From Dyadobacter sp. CY356 (lineage in GTDB: Bacteria > Bacteroidota > Bacteroidia > Cytophagales > Spirosomataceae): a DNA stretch of 64,000 nt. Shown one piece after another: positions 44,773 to 53,628 of the stretch (its first letter is position 1; each line of letters starts with the position of its first letter). Below the pieces are notes generated by a model that was not told the DNA's origin, made no database searches, and worked only from the letters and a program-made list of their open reading frames with translations. The translations under genes were made by a program, and so were the position numbers. The stretch spans positions 124,001 through 188,000 of the forward strand of contig NZ_JAJTSZ010000008.1 of the NCBI RefSeq assembly GCF_021440195.1. Direction: 5' to 3'.

Positions 44773-45933
44773 ATGTCAGTATTAAAGTCTGTTTGCAACA
44801 ATTTCAATTCTTTTTCAACTGTTATGCTTAAAACCTTACTATTTGCCGGTGCTGTGTTACTGGTAAGTCATTCCGGATTTTCACAGATTGACACCAAAGC
44901 CACCAGAGAAACCAAGGCATTATATCGCAATCTTGGTGAAATATCAAAGAATAACATTTTGTTTGGCCACCAGGCCGCTACCGAATATGGCCACGGATGG
45001 TCAGGAGATGAAAATCGCTCGGATGTGAAATCGGTTACAGGCTCGCACCCTGCTATTGTTGGTGCTGATTTCAGTGGATTATCCGGTTATTCAAAAGAGA
45101 AAATTGAAAAAAATGCGGAGGCGCTCAGGAAAAATGTTGTGGATACTTACAACAGGGGAGGTGTCACAACCATGGCCTGGCATTTTAATAATCCGGCTTC
45201 TGAGGGTGGTTTTTATTGGAAAGATTCCGTTTCGGCTAAAGCCATTGCGCTGATCAAGCCTGGCGGATCCCATCATGAAAAGTACAAGGAAATCCTGAAA
45301 ACAATTGCTGATTTTGCCCATTCTGTAAAAGGTAAGGACGGCACGCTGGCGCCTATGATTTTCCGTCCATACCATGAGCTTGATGGTGACTGGTTTTGGT
45401 GGGGTAAAGGTCATTGCTCGCGCGAGGATTTAATTCAAGTCTGGCAATTTACTGTCTCTTACCTGCGCGATGAGCTGGGTGTTCATAACTTTATTTATGC
45501 TTTTTCACCCGACTGCAAGTTCACAACGGAGCAGGAATATCTGGAAAGATATCCGGGCGATAAGTGGGTGGATTTGGTCGGGTTTGATGATTATGCAGAT
45601 TTTGGCCGTGACGGGAAATACAATCTGAAAGCAGGCGTTCAGAAGCTGAAAATTGTTTCGGACTATGCTAAAAAGGCAAACAAATTAGCTGCCTTCACCG
45701 AATCGGGGCTTGAATCCATTCCAGACAAAAACTGGTGGACAGAATCTCTTCTGAAATCCCTGAAAGCAGAAAAGGTAAATCTTGCCTATGTTTTAGTCTG
45801 GCGTAATGATTCCAGAAGTCCGACACATTTTTATGCACCTTTTCCGGGACAAGTGAGCGTACCAGATTTTATGACTTTTTACAACGATCCTTATACGCTG
45901 TTTGAAAAAGATCTGAAAAATATCTATCGTTAA
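44773..45933 (+). CDS. Secreted glycoside hydrolase family 26 (beta-mannanase-like)
   Basis: 386 residues from the ATG at 44773; starting at the ATG at 44824 leaves a standard signal peptide (MLKTLLFAGAVLLVSHSGFS). A GH26 (beta/alpha)8 barrel follows. The general acid/base is the Glu in FRPYHELDGDWFWWG, and the nucleophile is the Glu in AAFTESGLE, both in the canonical places. The N-terminal ILFGHQ motif is also typical. It is expected to cleave beta-1,4-mannans in the periplasm or outside. The AraC gene upstream is the likely regulator. Confidence 0.9.
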   Translation: MSVLKSVCNNFNSFSTVMLKTLLFAGAVLLVSHSGFSQIDTKATRETKALYRNLGEISKNNILFGHQAATEYGHGWSGDENRSDVKSVTGSHPAIVGADFSGLSGYSKEKIEKNAEALRKNVVDTYNRGGVTTMAWHFNNPASEGGFYWKDSVSAKAIALIKPGGSHHEKYKEILKTIADFAHSVKGKDGTLAPMIFRPYHELDGDWFWWGKGHCSREDLIQVWQFTVSYLRDELGVHNFIYAFSPDCKFTTEQEYLERYPGDKWVDLVGFDDYADFGRDGKYNLKAGVQKLKIVSDYAKKANKLAAFTESGLESIPDKNWWTESLLKSLKAEKVNLAYVLVWRNDSRSPTHFYAPFPGQVSVPDFMTFYNDPYTLFEKDLKNIYR

Positions 45934-45979
45934 ACCAAACGACGAATTCTGTTTTTTTACCAGAATCCCAATCAAAAAC

Positions 45980-46010
45980 TTTACATTTGCAACATAGATG
46001 CAGATGTAAA
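45980..46010 (+). promoter_or_regulatory. Candidate operator/promoter of the COG0523 GTPase gene
   Basis: TTTACATTTGCA (45980-45991) and TGCAGATGTAAA (45999-46010) are inverted arms matching at 11 of 12 positions around a 7-bp spacer. The left arm contains a perfect -7 box TACATTTG (45982-45989), and the ATG lies at 46026. A run of ten Ts follows. A metal-responsive Fur/Zur-type operator is plausible given the gene; alternatively it is the terminator of the upstream GH26 gene. Confidence 0.55.
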
Positions 46011-46025
46011 TTTTTTTTTTCAATT

Positions 46026-47027
46026 ATGGAAAATCAAAGAGCAATAAATGTATACCTGATTACAGGATTTTTAGGAGCTGGCAAAACTACATTGCTCAAT
46101 AATCTGCTGAAAAGTCTGGAAGGAAGCAGAAATGTTGTGATTGAAAATGAGTTCGGAAAAGCATCAATAGACGGGACGCTGATTGCCAGTCAATATAGTC
46201 AGTTGTATGAATTAAGCAATGGTTGCATCTGTTGCTCGCTGGATGAGGAATTATACGACGTTTTGAATGTGCTGGCTTTTGGTGAAGAACGGCCAGAAAA
46301 TTTGTTTATAGAAACTACCGGTATCGCGGATGCAGGAACAGTTGCTGAGATTTTTAAACGAGAAGATGTCAGTAAGGTTTTTAAACTGAAAAAAGTAATC
46401 TGTGTCACCGATGCAGAAACAGTTGAAGATTATCTGAATGAAACTGAGGAAACCATCCGTCAGATCGTCGTTTCTGATTTAATCATTATAAACAAAACCA
46501 ATTTTGTCTCAGCGGACTATCTGGTTAAACTGGAAAGTCTGATGACTTCATTAAATCCTTTTGCCGAAATATTTCTATCTGCGGACGGACAAATTCCAGT
46601 AGCGATACTTGAAAATGTAAGAAATATACAATTTGATATCAGTGAAAAACCCGATGCTCTTTTTACCCACAAAAACGGTCATAAAATAAAAACATTAACC
46701 TTTAAAACCGAGAATGAATTTTATAAAGATTATCTGATACATACGCTTAATGTGTCATTGATGTTACATTACAAACAGATTTATCGCATCAAAGGATTTA
46801 TAAAACTCGAAGGAAGTAACGAAAAAATACTAGTGCAATCCACGGGAAAAAGATTAACGCTGGAAACTTATGGTGTCTGGAACGAAAATGAAGTACCTGT
46901 TTCTGAGCTTGTATTTATCGGCCTGGGTTTGGAGCTATCATCAATCCAGAGAATTTTGCGCCCGGCGATAAAAAAAATAGCTGTCGAAAAGTTGAAATCT
47001 ATGAAATTGTCAATTTTAAAAGGATAA
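46026..47027 (+). CDS. COG0523 (CobW-like) GTP-dependent metal chaperone
   Basis: 333 residues from the ATG at 46026; a TTG at 45987 lies inside the promoter. The P-loop is GFLGAGKTTLLNNLL, followed by IENEFG. The family hallmark C-x-C-C metal site is NGCICCSL. The G4-type motif is LIIINKTNF, and a CobW C-terminal domain follows. Such proteins deliver zinc or another metal to target enzymes, often under Zur control during zinc limitation. The candidate operator directly upstream fits that picture. Which metal and target are unknown. Confidence 0.88.
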   Translation: MENQRAINVYLITGFLGAGKTTLLNNLLKSLEGSRNVVIENEFGKASIDGTLIASQYSQLYELSNGCICCSLDEELYDVLNVLAFGEERPENLFIETTGIADAGTVAEIFKREDVSKVFKLKKVICVTDAETVEDYLNETEETIRQIVVSDLIIINKTNFVSADYLVKLESLMTSLNPFAEIFLSADGQIPVAILENVRNIQFDISEKPDALFTHKNGHKIKTLTFKTENEFYKDYLIHTLNVSLMLHYKQIYRIKGFIKLEGSNEKILVQSTGKRLTLETYGVWNENEVPVSELVFIGLGLELSSIQRILRPAIKKIAVEKLKSMKLSILKG

Positions 47028-47107
47028 TTGAGTAAAATGCATACTTCGCTTTTTCTAAACAGCGATAATTGCTAAATTGGCTTATCTCTACTCAAAGCCC
47101 GTTAATT

Positions 47108-49054
47108 TTGAAAACTTCTACCTTCTCATCAGTTCAGCGCGGTTATAGGCCGGCTAAAAATTACAAGTTTATAAATTCTGTTTTCCTGTTGTTTATTCTT
47201 CTGTCAATAAGCCCTTTCGGTTATTCGCAAAAGGGGAGGATCAATGAAGATTCAGTTTACATCAGGGAACATTATACTAAAATCGAAAGGATGATCCCGA
47301 TGCGTGACGGGATTAAACTGTTTACCGCTATTTACATTCCAAAAGATATTTCTGCCAGTCAAAAATATCCGATTTTGTTGAACCGGACGCCTTACAACAG
47401 CGCGCCTTATGGCGAAACGGTTTTTAAGACCTCCCTGGGTCCGTCCATGAGTTTTGCTAAAGACGGCTACATTATTGCCTATCAGGATGTTCGGGGAAAA
47501 TATATGTCGGAGGGTGACTTTGAAGCTTATCGTCCGTTTATCGCCAATAAAAAAAGCCCGAAAGACATTGACGAAAGCTCTGATACTTTTGACACGATTG
47601 AATGGCTCCTTAAAAATATTCCGGACAATAATGGCCGTGTAGGCTCCTGGGGCATTTCTGCACCTGGCTATTATGCTACGATGACGGCCGTTGATGCACA
47701 TCCTGCTTTGAAAGTGGCATCTCCTCAGGCACCGGTTACAGATTGGTATATGGGTGACGACCGCCATCATAATGGTGCGTTTTTCCTGATGGGTACTTTC
47801 TCATTTATTTCCTCCTATGGTGCGCCGCGTCCGGTTCCCACGCCGAAAGGTACGCCACCATTTTCAGCTTATGGAACACCGGATTCTTATGAATTTTACA
47901 AAAAACTGGGGCCGTTGAAAAATGTGAATGAAAAGATTTTCAAAAACGAAAACCGGATATGGAACCAGTTGATGGAGCACGAAACATACGACGATTTCTG
48001 GAAAGCGAGGACTCCGGTGCCATACCTAAAAGATATAAAACCAGCCATGCTGGTCGTTGGCGGATGGTTTGATCAGGAAGATTTATACGGACCGCTCAAA
48101 ACTTATAGCGGAATCGAAAGTAATAAACCAAAATCTCCAAACCTGCTTGTCATGGGGCCGTGGATTCACGGAGGCTGGTCTCGCGGTACCGGAGAATCTC
48201 TGGGAAATATTCGATTCGGATCCAAAACAAGCTCTTTTTACCAAACCTCAATTGAGCTTCCGTTTTTTAATCATTACCTGAAAGACAAACAGGACCCTTC
48301 TTTGCCGAAAGCATACATATTTGAAACGGGTTCCAATGAATGGAAAAAGTATGATCAATGGCCACCAAAAAATACTGTTGAAAAGAAACTTTTTCTTCAC
48401 CCAAATGGCAAACTTTCTTTCGACGTGCCAACTGAGAAAACGACGTTATTCGATGAGTATGTCAGCGATCCCGCCAAGCCTGTGCCCTACACTTCGGAGA
48501 TCAGGATTATTCGTGGAAGCGATTATATGTATGAAGATCAGCGGTTTGCTGCAAGCCGGCCGGATGTTCTTGTTTACGAATCTGATGTTTTGAAAGAAGA
48601 TGTTACCATTTCTGGTAATGTGTTTGCCAATCTGTTTGTATCAACAACGGGCACAGATGCGGACTTTGTTGTTAAATTGATTGATGTATATCCAGGTGAC
48701 GCGCCGAATAATTCTCCGGTTAATCCTAACATGAAAATGGGTGGATTTCAATTACTGATTCGTGGCGAAGTGATGCGTGCAAAATTCAGAAATAGTTTTT
48801 CCAAACCCGAAGCCATGGTTCCTAATAAGGTGGAACATGTAAAATTTGATATGCAGGATGCGGCGCACAGTTTTAAAAAGGGGCATAAAATTATGATCCA
48901 GGTTCAAAGTTCATGGTTCCCGCTGGTTGATCGTAACCCGCAAAAATTTGTTAATATTTACAAGGCTTCGGAAGCGGATTTTCAGTCTGCAAAACATAGA
49001 ATTTATACAACTGGCAGCAATGCCTCTTACGTGGGTGTTCGCGTGATTGAGTAA
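47108..49054 (+). CDS. Secreted CocE/NonD-family hydrolase (X-Pro dipeptidyl-peptidase type)
   Basis: 648 residues from a TTG at 47108; no ATG occurs before the mature part, and a second TTG lies at 47069. The signal peptide contains VFLLFILLSISPFGYSQ. The alpha/beta-hydrolase core begins at IPMRDGIKLFTAIYIPKD. The nucleophile elbow is VGSWGISAPGY, the Asp/His region is seen in VVGGWFDQEDLYG and WIHGGW. The C-terminal jelly-roll domain (about 440-640) is typical. It probably acts as a peptidase or acyl/ester hydrolase in the periplasm. Substrate unknown. Confidence 0.85.
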   Translation: MKTSTFSSVQRGYRPAKNYKFINSVFLLFILLSISPFGYSQKGRINEDSVYIREHYTKIERMIPMRDGIKLFTAIYIPKDISASQKYPILLNRTPYNSAPYGETVFKTSLGPSMSFAKDGYIIAYQDVRGKYMSEGDFEAYRPFIANKKSPKDIDESSDTFDTIEWLLKNIPDNNGRVGSWGISAPGYYATMTAVDAHPALKVASPQAPVTDWYMGDDRHHNGAFFLMGTFSFISSYGAPRPVPTPKGTPPFSAYGTPDSYEFYKKLGPLKNVNEKIFKNENRIWNQLMEHETYDDFWKARTPVPYLKDIKPAMLVVGGWFDQEDLYGPLKTYSGIESNKPKSPNLLVMGPWIHGGWSRGTGESLGNIRFGSKTSSFYQTSIELPFFNHYLKDKQDPSLPKAYIFETGSNEWKKYDQWPPKNTVEKKLFLHPNGKLSFDVPTEKTTLFDEYVSDPAKPVPYTSEIRIIRGSDYMYEDQRFAASRPDVLVYESDVLKEDVTISGNVFANLFVSTTGTDADFVVKLIDVYPGDAPNNSPVNPNMKMGGFQLLIRGEVMRAKFRNSFSKPEAMVPNKVEHVKFDMQDAAHSFKKGHKIMIQVQSSWFPLVDRNPQKFVNIYKASEADFQSAKHRIYTTGSNASYVGVRVIE

Positions 49055-49074
49055 TCTTTCAATTCAGTATAACC

Positions 49075-49113
49075 AATAAATCCGCAGGAAGGCCTTTCTC
49101 TTGCGGATTTATT
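49075..49113. terminator. Terminator after the CocE-like gene
   Basis: A perfect 12-bp stem, AATAAATCCGCA (49075-49086) with TGCGGATTTATT (49102-49113), between convergent genes. Confidence 0.75.
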
Positions 49114-49154
49114 GTTTAAAATTAATGTGATTTTATCTCCTGAGCTTTAAGATT

Positions 49155-49424
49155 TTATTCGTTTTTCAATTTGTTAAGTCTGTCAATCAAATGAATAAGC
49201 TCACTCTCTGCACTACTCAGTTCTTTCAATTCTCCGGTATCAATAACATTCCCGGCCGGATCATTTAGATTTTTAAAATCTTCGCTAACCTCGGGATTTT
49301 CATTATTCTCTGACGAAAATTCAGTCGCCAGATCCATGTCTGTTTTATCAAACTCAATCTGTTGTCTTTTCGCCATTATTTTTTCTTGCAGCTCTCTTAT
49401 TTCTTGCTCTTTTTGATTTTGCAT
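49155..49424 (-). CDS. Small coiled-coil protein, function unknown
   Basis: 89 residues, acidic, soluble and mostly helical. The first 25 residues (QEIRELQEKIMAKRQQIE) and the last 20 (AESELIHLIDRLNKLK) are heptad-like. No signal peptide or known domain. It has its own place between a terminator and a 267-bp AT-rich gap, and the coding potential looks real because of its even amino-acid composition. A family could not be recognised. Confidence 0.5.
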   Translation of the reverse strand: MQNQKEQEIRELQEKIMAKRQQIEFDKTDMDLATEFSSENNENPEVSEDFKNLNDPAGNVIDTGELKELSSAESELIHLIDRLNKLKNE

Positions 49425-49547
49425 AATTTAAAAATTTTGTCTCCTGTAATAATTATTCAAAAAACCAGGCCAGCAATTCAGATTATTTTTTAACATGTCA
49501 GGAGCTCTGTTGGGTAAATTGTAACCGTAACAAACCATTAGGTTATT

Positions 49548-49577
49548 CCATTTTGATAATGAATTACCATTTTGATA
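49548..49577 (+). promoter_or_regulatory. Direct repeats upstream of a small unknown gene
   Basis: CCATTTTGATA occurs twice in direct orientation (49548-49558 and 49567-49577), 19 bp apart, within the 267-bp gap 49425-49691. It may be a binding site for a dimeric regulator of the gene at 49692. The rest of the gap is AT-rich with no gene. Confidence 0.4.
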
Positions 49578-49691
49578 GTCATCAAGCCATTTACATTTAA
49601 TATAAATAATTGAATATCAATATTTTGTAAATTTATAATTAATGTGGAATACTCTTAATAGTAATTAACATACAGTTTTTAATTTTATGTT

Positions 49692-50066
49692 ATGATTACA
49701 CAATTTCAGGTTATTGGCTTATTGAAAGAGGAGTTGCCTAAAATTACAGGACAGGAAAATTTTCAGGAAATTCCAAGAGCTTTTTCATCCATCCATGCGG
49801 CAATTTATTCTTTATCGGATTTTACGAGGATAAATCTGGAACTAAAACATTTCCAAACCGCCAGAAAATGTTTTGCGCTTGCTGAGAAAATTTATCTGGA
49901 AGGTGATATTATGGTTCAGCTTTTGATTGAAAAGGTGTTTATAGATTCTCTGGTTTTAGCTAAAAAAGCGAGGACGAAAAATCATTTGGCATGCCTGATT
50001 CCGCCAGCACTTCAGAAGGTCTATCTCAAACACCTTGATCCCCAAATACCTCCCAGCCATATTTAA
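49692..50066 (+). CDS. Small soluble protein, function unknown
   Basis: 124 residues, helical, no signal peptide. A segment with two conserved-looking motifs, FQTARKCFALAEKIYLEGD and VFIDSLVLAKKA, recalls short TPR-like helical hairpins. I recall similar small proteins in other Cytophagales but not a function. It is convergent with the TSUP gene, and the last 41 bp overlap that gene's end. Confidence 0.6.
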   Translation: MITQFQVIGLLKEELPKITGQENFQEIPRAFSSIHAAIYSLSDFTRINLELKHFQTARKCFALAEKIYLEGDIMVQLLIEKVFIDSLVLAKKARTKNHLACLIPPALQKVYLKHLDPQIPPSHI

Positions 50067-50826
50067 GTATCATCATAATCACAACGACCAGAAAGATAAT
50101 CCGGACGAAATCATTTCCTTTTCTTAATGCGAGTTTGCTGCCTATAATATTTCCGGTTATGTTCATGACTGCCATGATAAGCGCAAGTTCCAGCATGAAA
50201 TTGCCTTGTCTGATGAATACAATCAGAGCTGAGATATTGGTAACGCAATTGACGACCTTGGCATAGGCCGAGGCCTGGACAAATTCAAAACCCAGGACAA
50301 CTACAAAAGCAAGTACAAAAAAACTTCCCGTCCCGGGCCCGAAAAATCCATCATAAAATCCAATGATTAACCCGATCATGGCACCATAGAAAAGTTGATA
50401 CTCATAAGGGAGTTCCTTGGTTTTTACCGATCCCAGATCCTTTTTGAAAAATGTATAAACAGCAATGGCTATCAGGATGAAAAGTATTAGTGGTTTCAAA
50501 ACCTCCACATTAATCAGGCTGACGATTCTTGCACCTGTGAATGACGAAACGAAACAACTGAGGGAGATTACAAAAAGCAGCTTAAAGTCAAATGTTATTC
50601 TTTTGGCATAATGAAAAGCAGCAACAGAAGTCCCAGCCAGCGCGGAAATTTTGTTTGTGCCGAAAAGCGTTGCAATAGGAGTGTTAGGAAAGCCGATCAG
50701 CAAGGCCGGAATTTGAATTAACCCGCCGCCGCCAACAACAGAATCTATAAAGCCGGCAACAAAGGCCAGGGAACCAAGTGCAATTAAAGTCCAGGTATTG
50801 TATTCAGAAAGGAAAATTGAAAACAT
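50026..50826 (-). CDS. TSUP-family (TauE/SafE) transporter
   Basis: 266 residues with about eight transmembrane helices in two repeats. The first repeat has AGFIDSVVGGGGLIQIPALL and the second GFYDGFFGPGTGSFFVLAF, both signature segments of the family. Members move sulfite, sulfoacetate or other organosulfur anions. The gene stands alone, so the substrate cannot be inferred. Confidence 0.9.
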   Translation of the reverse strand: MFSIFLSEYNTWTLIALGSLAFVAGFIDSVVGGGGLIQIPALLIGFPNTPIATLFGTNKISALAGTSVAAFHYAKRITFDFKLLFVISLSCFVSSFTGARIVSLINVEVLKPLILFILIAIAVYTFFKKDLGSVKTKELPYEYQLFYGAMIGLIIGFYDGFFGPGTGSFFVLAFVVVLGFEFVQASAYAKVVNCVTNISALIVFIRQGNFMLELALIMAVMNITGNIIGSKLALRKGNDFVRIIFLVVVIMMILKYGWEVFGDQGV

Positions 50827-51037
50827 TGATCTATTGGAAATGCGGGTATTTTTGCGAAGCTAGCAAGGAGCGATTTAATAAAAAAGCAAAGGACATTGCA
50901 TTCGAAATATTATTGTTTCATTATAATTTCAAATGTAGCTTTAACCTGAATAAATTTTGTTTATTTTAGTTGGAAATAGCCTGTAAGCTATTCTGAATGA
51001 AATTGTTGAAAATTTTCTAACAAAAATTAATCACAAA

Positions 51038-51577
51038 ATGAAACAAGGATTCATCAAAAAAGGTATTTTACTGACGTTTGCTGTTATGCTTATGACGTCA
51101 CTCGCCTGGGCGCAGCAGGACAAAGCGAGCCTCCCAAGTCCACCACAAACGGCAACAGGAAAAGTTGGTGTTGCAACAATTACAATCAACTATGCAAGTC
51201 CATCGGTAAAAGGACGCAAAATTTTTGGTGATCTCGTTCCCTTCGATAAGGTTTGGAGAGCCGGGGCAAATGAAGCTACCATTTTCGAAACGGATAAGGC
51301 AATTCAAATTGATGGGAAATCACTTCCTGCAGGTAAATACAGCTTATATGCCCAGCCTGGCGAAAGCGAATGGACGTTTTTCTTTAACTCAGAAGTTGGA
51401 CAATGGGGAATTAAACGCACCGGTGAAACCACAAAAGATGCTTCAAAAGATGTTTTGAGCGTAAAGGCAAAACCTGCAAAAAGTGCTTCATTGACAGAGA
51501 AACTGGCCTATGAAATTACACCAAAAGGATTTGTTCTGCGTTGGGAAAATGTTGAAGTTCCTGTCATGATAAAATAA
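51038..51577 (+). CDS. Secreted DUF2911 protein
   Basis: 179 residues with a signal peptide (GILLTFAVMLMTSLAWAQ). The mature part matches DUF2911: ITINYASPSVKGRKIFGDLV, VWRAGANEATIFET and GKYSLYAQPGESEWTFFFN. These proteins are frequent in Bacteroidota and have an unknown envelope function. Monocistronic, with a strong terminator after it. Confidence 0.88.
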   Translation: MKQGFIKKGILLTFAVMLMTSLAWAQQDKASLPSPPQTATGKVGVATITINYASPSVKGRKIFGDLVPFDKVWRAGANEATIFETDKAIQIDGKSLPAGKYSLYAQPGESEWTFFFNSEVGQWGIKRTGETTKDASKDVLSVKAKPAKSASLTEKLAYEITPKGFVLRWENVEVPVMIK

Positions 51578-51587
51578 ATTTAAAATG

Positions 51588-51630
51588 AAAAAGACCGGAA
51601 TTTGAAAATCTTTCAGATTCCGGTCTTTTT
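51588..51630. terminator. Strong bidirectional terminator
   Basis: A perfect 14-bp stem, AAAAAGACCGGAAT (51588-51601) with ATTCCGGTCTTTTT (51617-51630). It is shared by the convergent genes on both sides. Confidence 0.88.
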
Positions 51631-51646
51631 TGCTCTTGATTCCTTC

Positions 51647-51877
51647 TTAAACCAATACAACTTTGTCTGGCTCGGGATAGCTGTGAATTGATTCCGGATA
51701 TACCAGGGCAATTCGTTTTCCGGTTTCTTCGGCTACTTCCAAAAGCTGGAAAATTTTATCTTCTCCTTCAATTTTCAGTGCCTGGTACAACAGATTTCCG
51801 TATTGAAATTCTTCGGAACCGAAACCATTGATCTGAGCAACAGACTGATAATGATCAAATAATTGTTTTCCTTTCAT
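51647..51877 (-). CDS. Small protein, function unknown
   Basis: 76 residues from the ATG at 51877; the frame runs further to 51967 but that part is Cys- and Phe-rich and unlike a protein start. It is soluble, with a helix-rich N-terminus (GKQLFDHYQSVAQINGF) and a C-terminal strand (KRIALVYPESIHSYPEPD). It is separated from the next gene by its own promoter region. No family recognised. Confidence 0.5.
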   Translation of the reverse strand: MKGKQLFDHYQSVAQINGFGSEEFQYGNLLYQALKIEGEDKIFQLLEVAEETGKRIALVYPESIHSYPEPDKVVLV

Positions 51878-52128
51878 GGCTAATATTTTATTGGAGTGTT
51901 TCTTTTGCCTGAACAACAGATGCATGCAATAAAACAAAGGTTGCACGGCTTGGATTTTGATCATCATTTATTTTTATGAACGGCAAAATAAGCTGAGGAA
52001 AATGATTGACTTTTATTAGTTATCAGCGTGTTATAATATAGTGCTGATCTTCGGAACGCTGTCGTTTGGATAACTGTTTATTCGTATACCCATTTGGCAG
52101 TTGCCAGCTTTCGGCGTTTTTTCAGTTT

Positions 52129-53376
52129 ATGGTGCAAAGAATTATACAAAATTACAGAGTTTCGTTTAGCGGACTTAGCAGAGAAACGTGGTTGTTGAGT
52201 CTGGTAATTCTGATCAATCGCTGCGGATATATGGCTGTGCCTTTCATGAGCATGTACATTACCCAAAGTATGCACCGAAGCATAGCTGACGCAGGTTTAA
52301 TCATAACGCTGTTTGGCGTCGGTTCCGTTTTAGGTGCTCTGGCGGGTGGTTATTTTACAGATAAAATTGGTTTTCGTCCTGTCCAGCTAATAAGTCTGGT
52401 AGTAAGCGGAGGCATGTTCGCAGTTTTTGGACATATCGACGATTTTGACTTGCTCTGCGGTTTAACTATTATTCTTAGCTTTTTTGTTGAAGGATTCCGG
52501 CCAGCCAACAATACCGCCGTTGCTTCCTATTCATCGCCGGAAAATCTGACGCGGTCGTATGCCCTGAACCGTTTGGCCACCAACGTAGGGTTTGGCTTCG
52601 GAACCTCGGTAGGTGGTTTATTGGCTGCGATTGATTATCATCTGCTATTCTGGGTTGACGGCGTGGTATATACTTTCGCGGGGATTCTTATCCTTATTTT
52701 ACTGCCAAAAAGTGAGAAAATAAAAGAAAAAACAGTTGAAGAAACAGAATCTTTAATGGTTCAGTCACCTTGGCGGGATATGTTTTTTGTACGTTTTATT
52801 ATCCTGGTCACGATTTACATGGTGGCGTTTGTGCTCATTTTTCGACTTGTTCCCGTTTACTGGAAAGAAGAATGGAAAATCGGGGAATCTACGATCGGGA
52901 TTTTATTGGGTATGAATGGTGTGATCATCGCACTTTTTGAAATGGTACTGATCCAGAATCTTGGCAACCGAAAAACCGATGCATTTTATATCATTTCAGG
53001 TATTATCCTCACTGCCATCGCTTTCCTTTTTCTGGTCGTTCCGGGCATAACGCCGGTGATTATCGCTGCTGCCGCGGTTTTGTTTTTTACAATTGGCGAA
53101 ATGCTCACTTTGCCTTATATCAGTACAATGATCATAAGCAGAGCAACAGCGCTGAATCGCGGGAAATATTCCGCTGCGTATTCCATGTCGTGGGCCGTTG
53201 CGCAGATCATTGGTCCGGCCGGTGGTGGATTTATTGCGGCCCACTGGGGTTATAACAGTTTGTGGTTTGCACTGGTTTTTCTGAGTTTCAGTTGTGCGCT
53301 GGGATTTAAAATACTTTTCCAAAATCAAATCCCCCAATCTCATCTGCTATTGAAGGATTCCAAAACGGAGGACTGA
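52129..53376 (+). CDS. MFS transporter
   Basis: 415 residues from the ATG at 52129; an in-frame TTG at 52066 is unlikely. Twelve transmembrane helices are predicted. The loop 2-3 motif is seen as GGYFTDKIGFRP. The nearest architecture is drug/H+ antiporter-type MFS permeases, with the second half beginning at WRDMFFVRFIILVTIYMVAF. Substrate unknown. The 252-bp gap after it (53377-53628) shows no gene; it carries the promoter of the type III PKS operon. Confidence 0.88.
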   Translation: MVQRIIQNYRVSFSGLSRETWLLSLVILINRCGYMAVPFMSMYITQSMHRSIADAGLIITLFGVGSVLGALAGGYFTDKIGFRPVQLISLVVSGGMFAVFGHIDDFDLLCGLTIILSFFVEGFRPANNTAVASYSSPENLTRSYALNRLATNVGFGFGTSVGGLLAAIDYHLLFWVDGVVYTFAGILILILLPKSEKIKEKTVEETESLMVQSPWRDMFFVRFIILVTIYMVAFVLIFRLVPVYWKEEWKIGESTIGILLGMNGVIIALFEMVLIQNLGNRKTDAFYIISGIILTAIAFLFLVVPGITPVIIAAAAVLFFTIGEMLTLPYISTMIISRATALNRGKYSAAYSMSWAVAQIIGPAGGGFIAAHWGYNSLWFALVFLSFSCALGFKILFQNQIPQSHLLLKDSKTED

Positions 53377-53628
53377 TTCTTATCGTTTTTTCTAGGTCAG
53401 TGATATTGAGTAAGGCGATTCGTTGTCACAGATCCATAAGAGGCAGTCTCAGGGATATAACAAAAGTAATCTGCAAGTTTGCCATCGCTTGATAAAAATT
53501 TTTTGAGCCCGTATTAGCTATCAGGTTCTTAGATTTTTTCTATGGCTAATGAAAAAACCTTTTTAATTAGTTTTTTGCAAAAGGCAACCGGGAACGTTAT
53601 TTATACGTATATTGATTTATATTGAAGT

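Noticed and set aside
46011..46020. T10 run as a simple terminator of the GH26 gene
   Set aside because: Not excluded, but the inverted repeat before it is AT-rich and contains a -7 box 37 bp before the next ATG, which favours a promoter/operator.
49692..50826. Possible frameshift because two genes overlap by 41 bp
   Set aside because: The genes are convergent, and each has a complete family-like or plausible C-terminus; an ordinary tail-to-tail overlap explains it.
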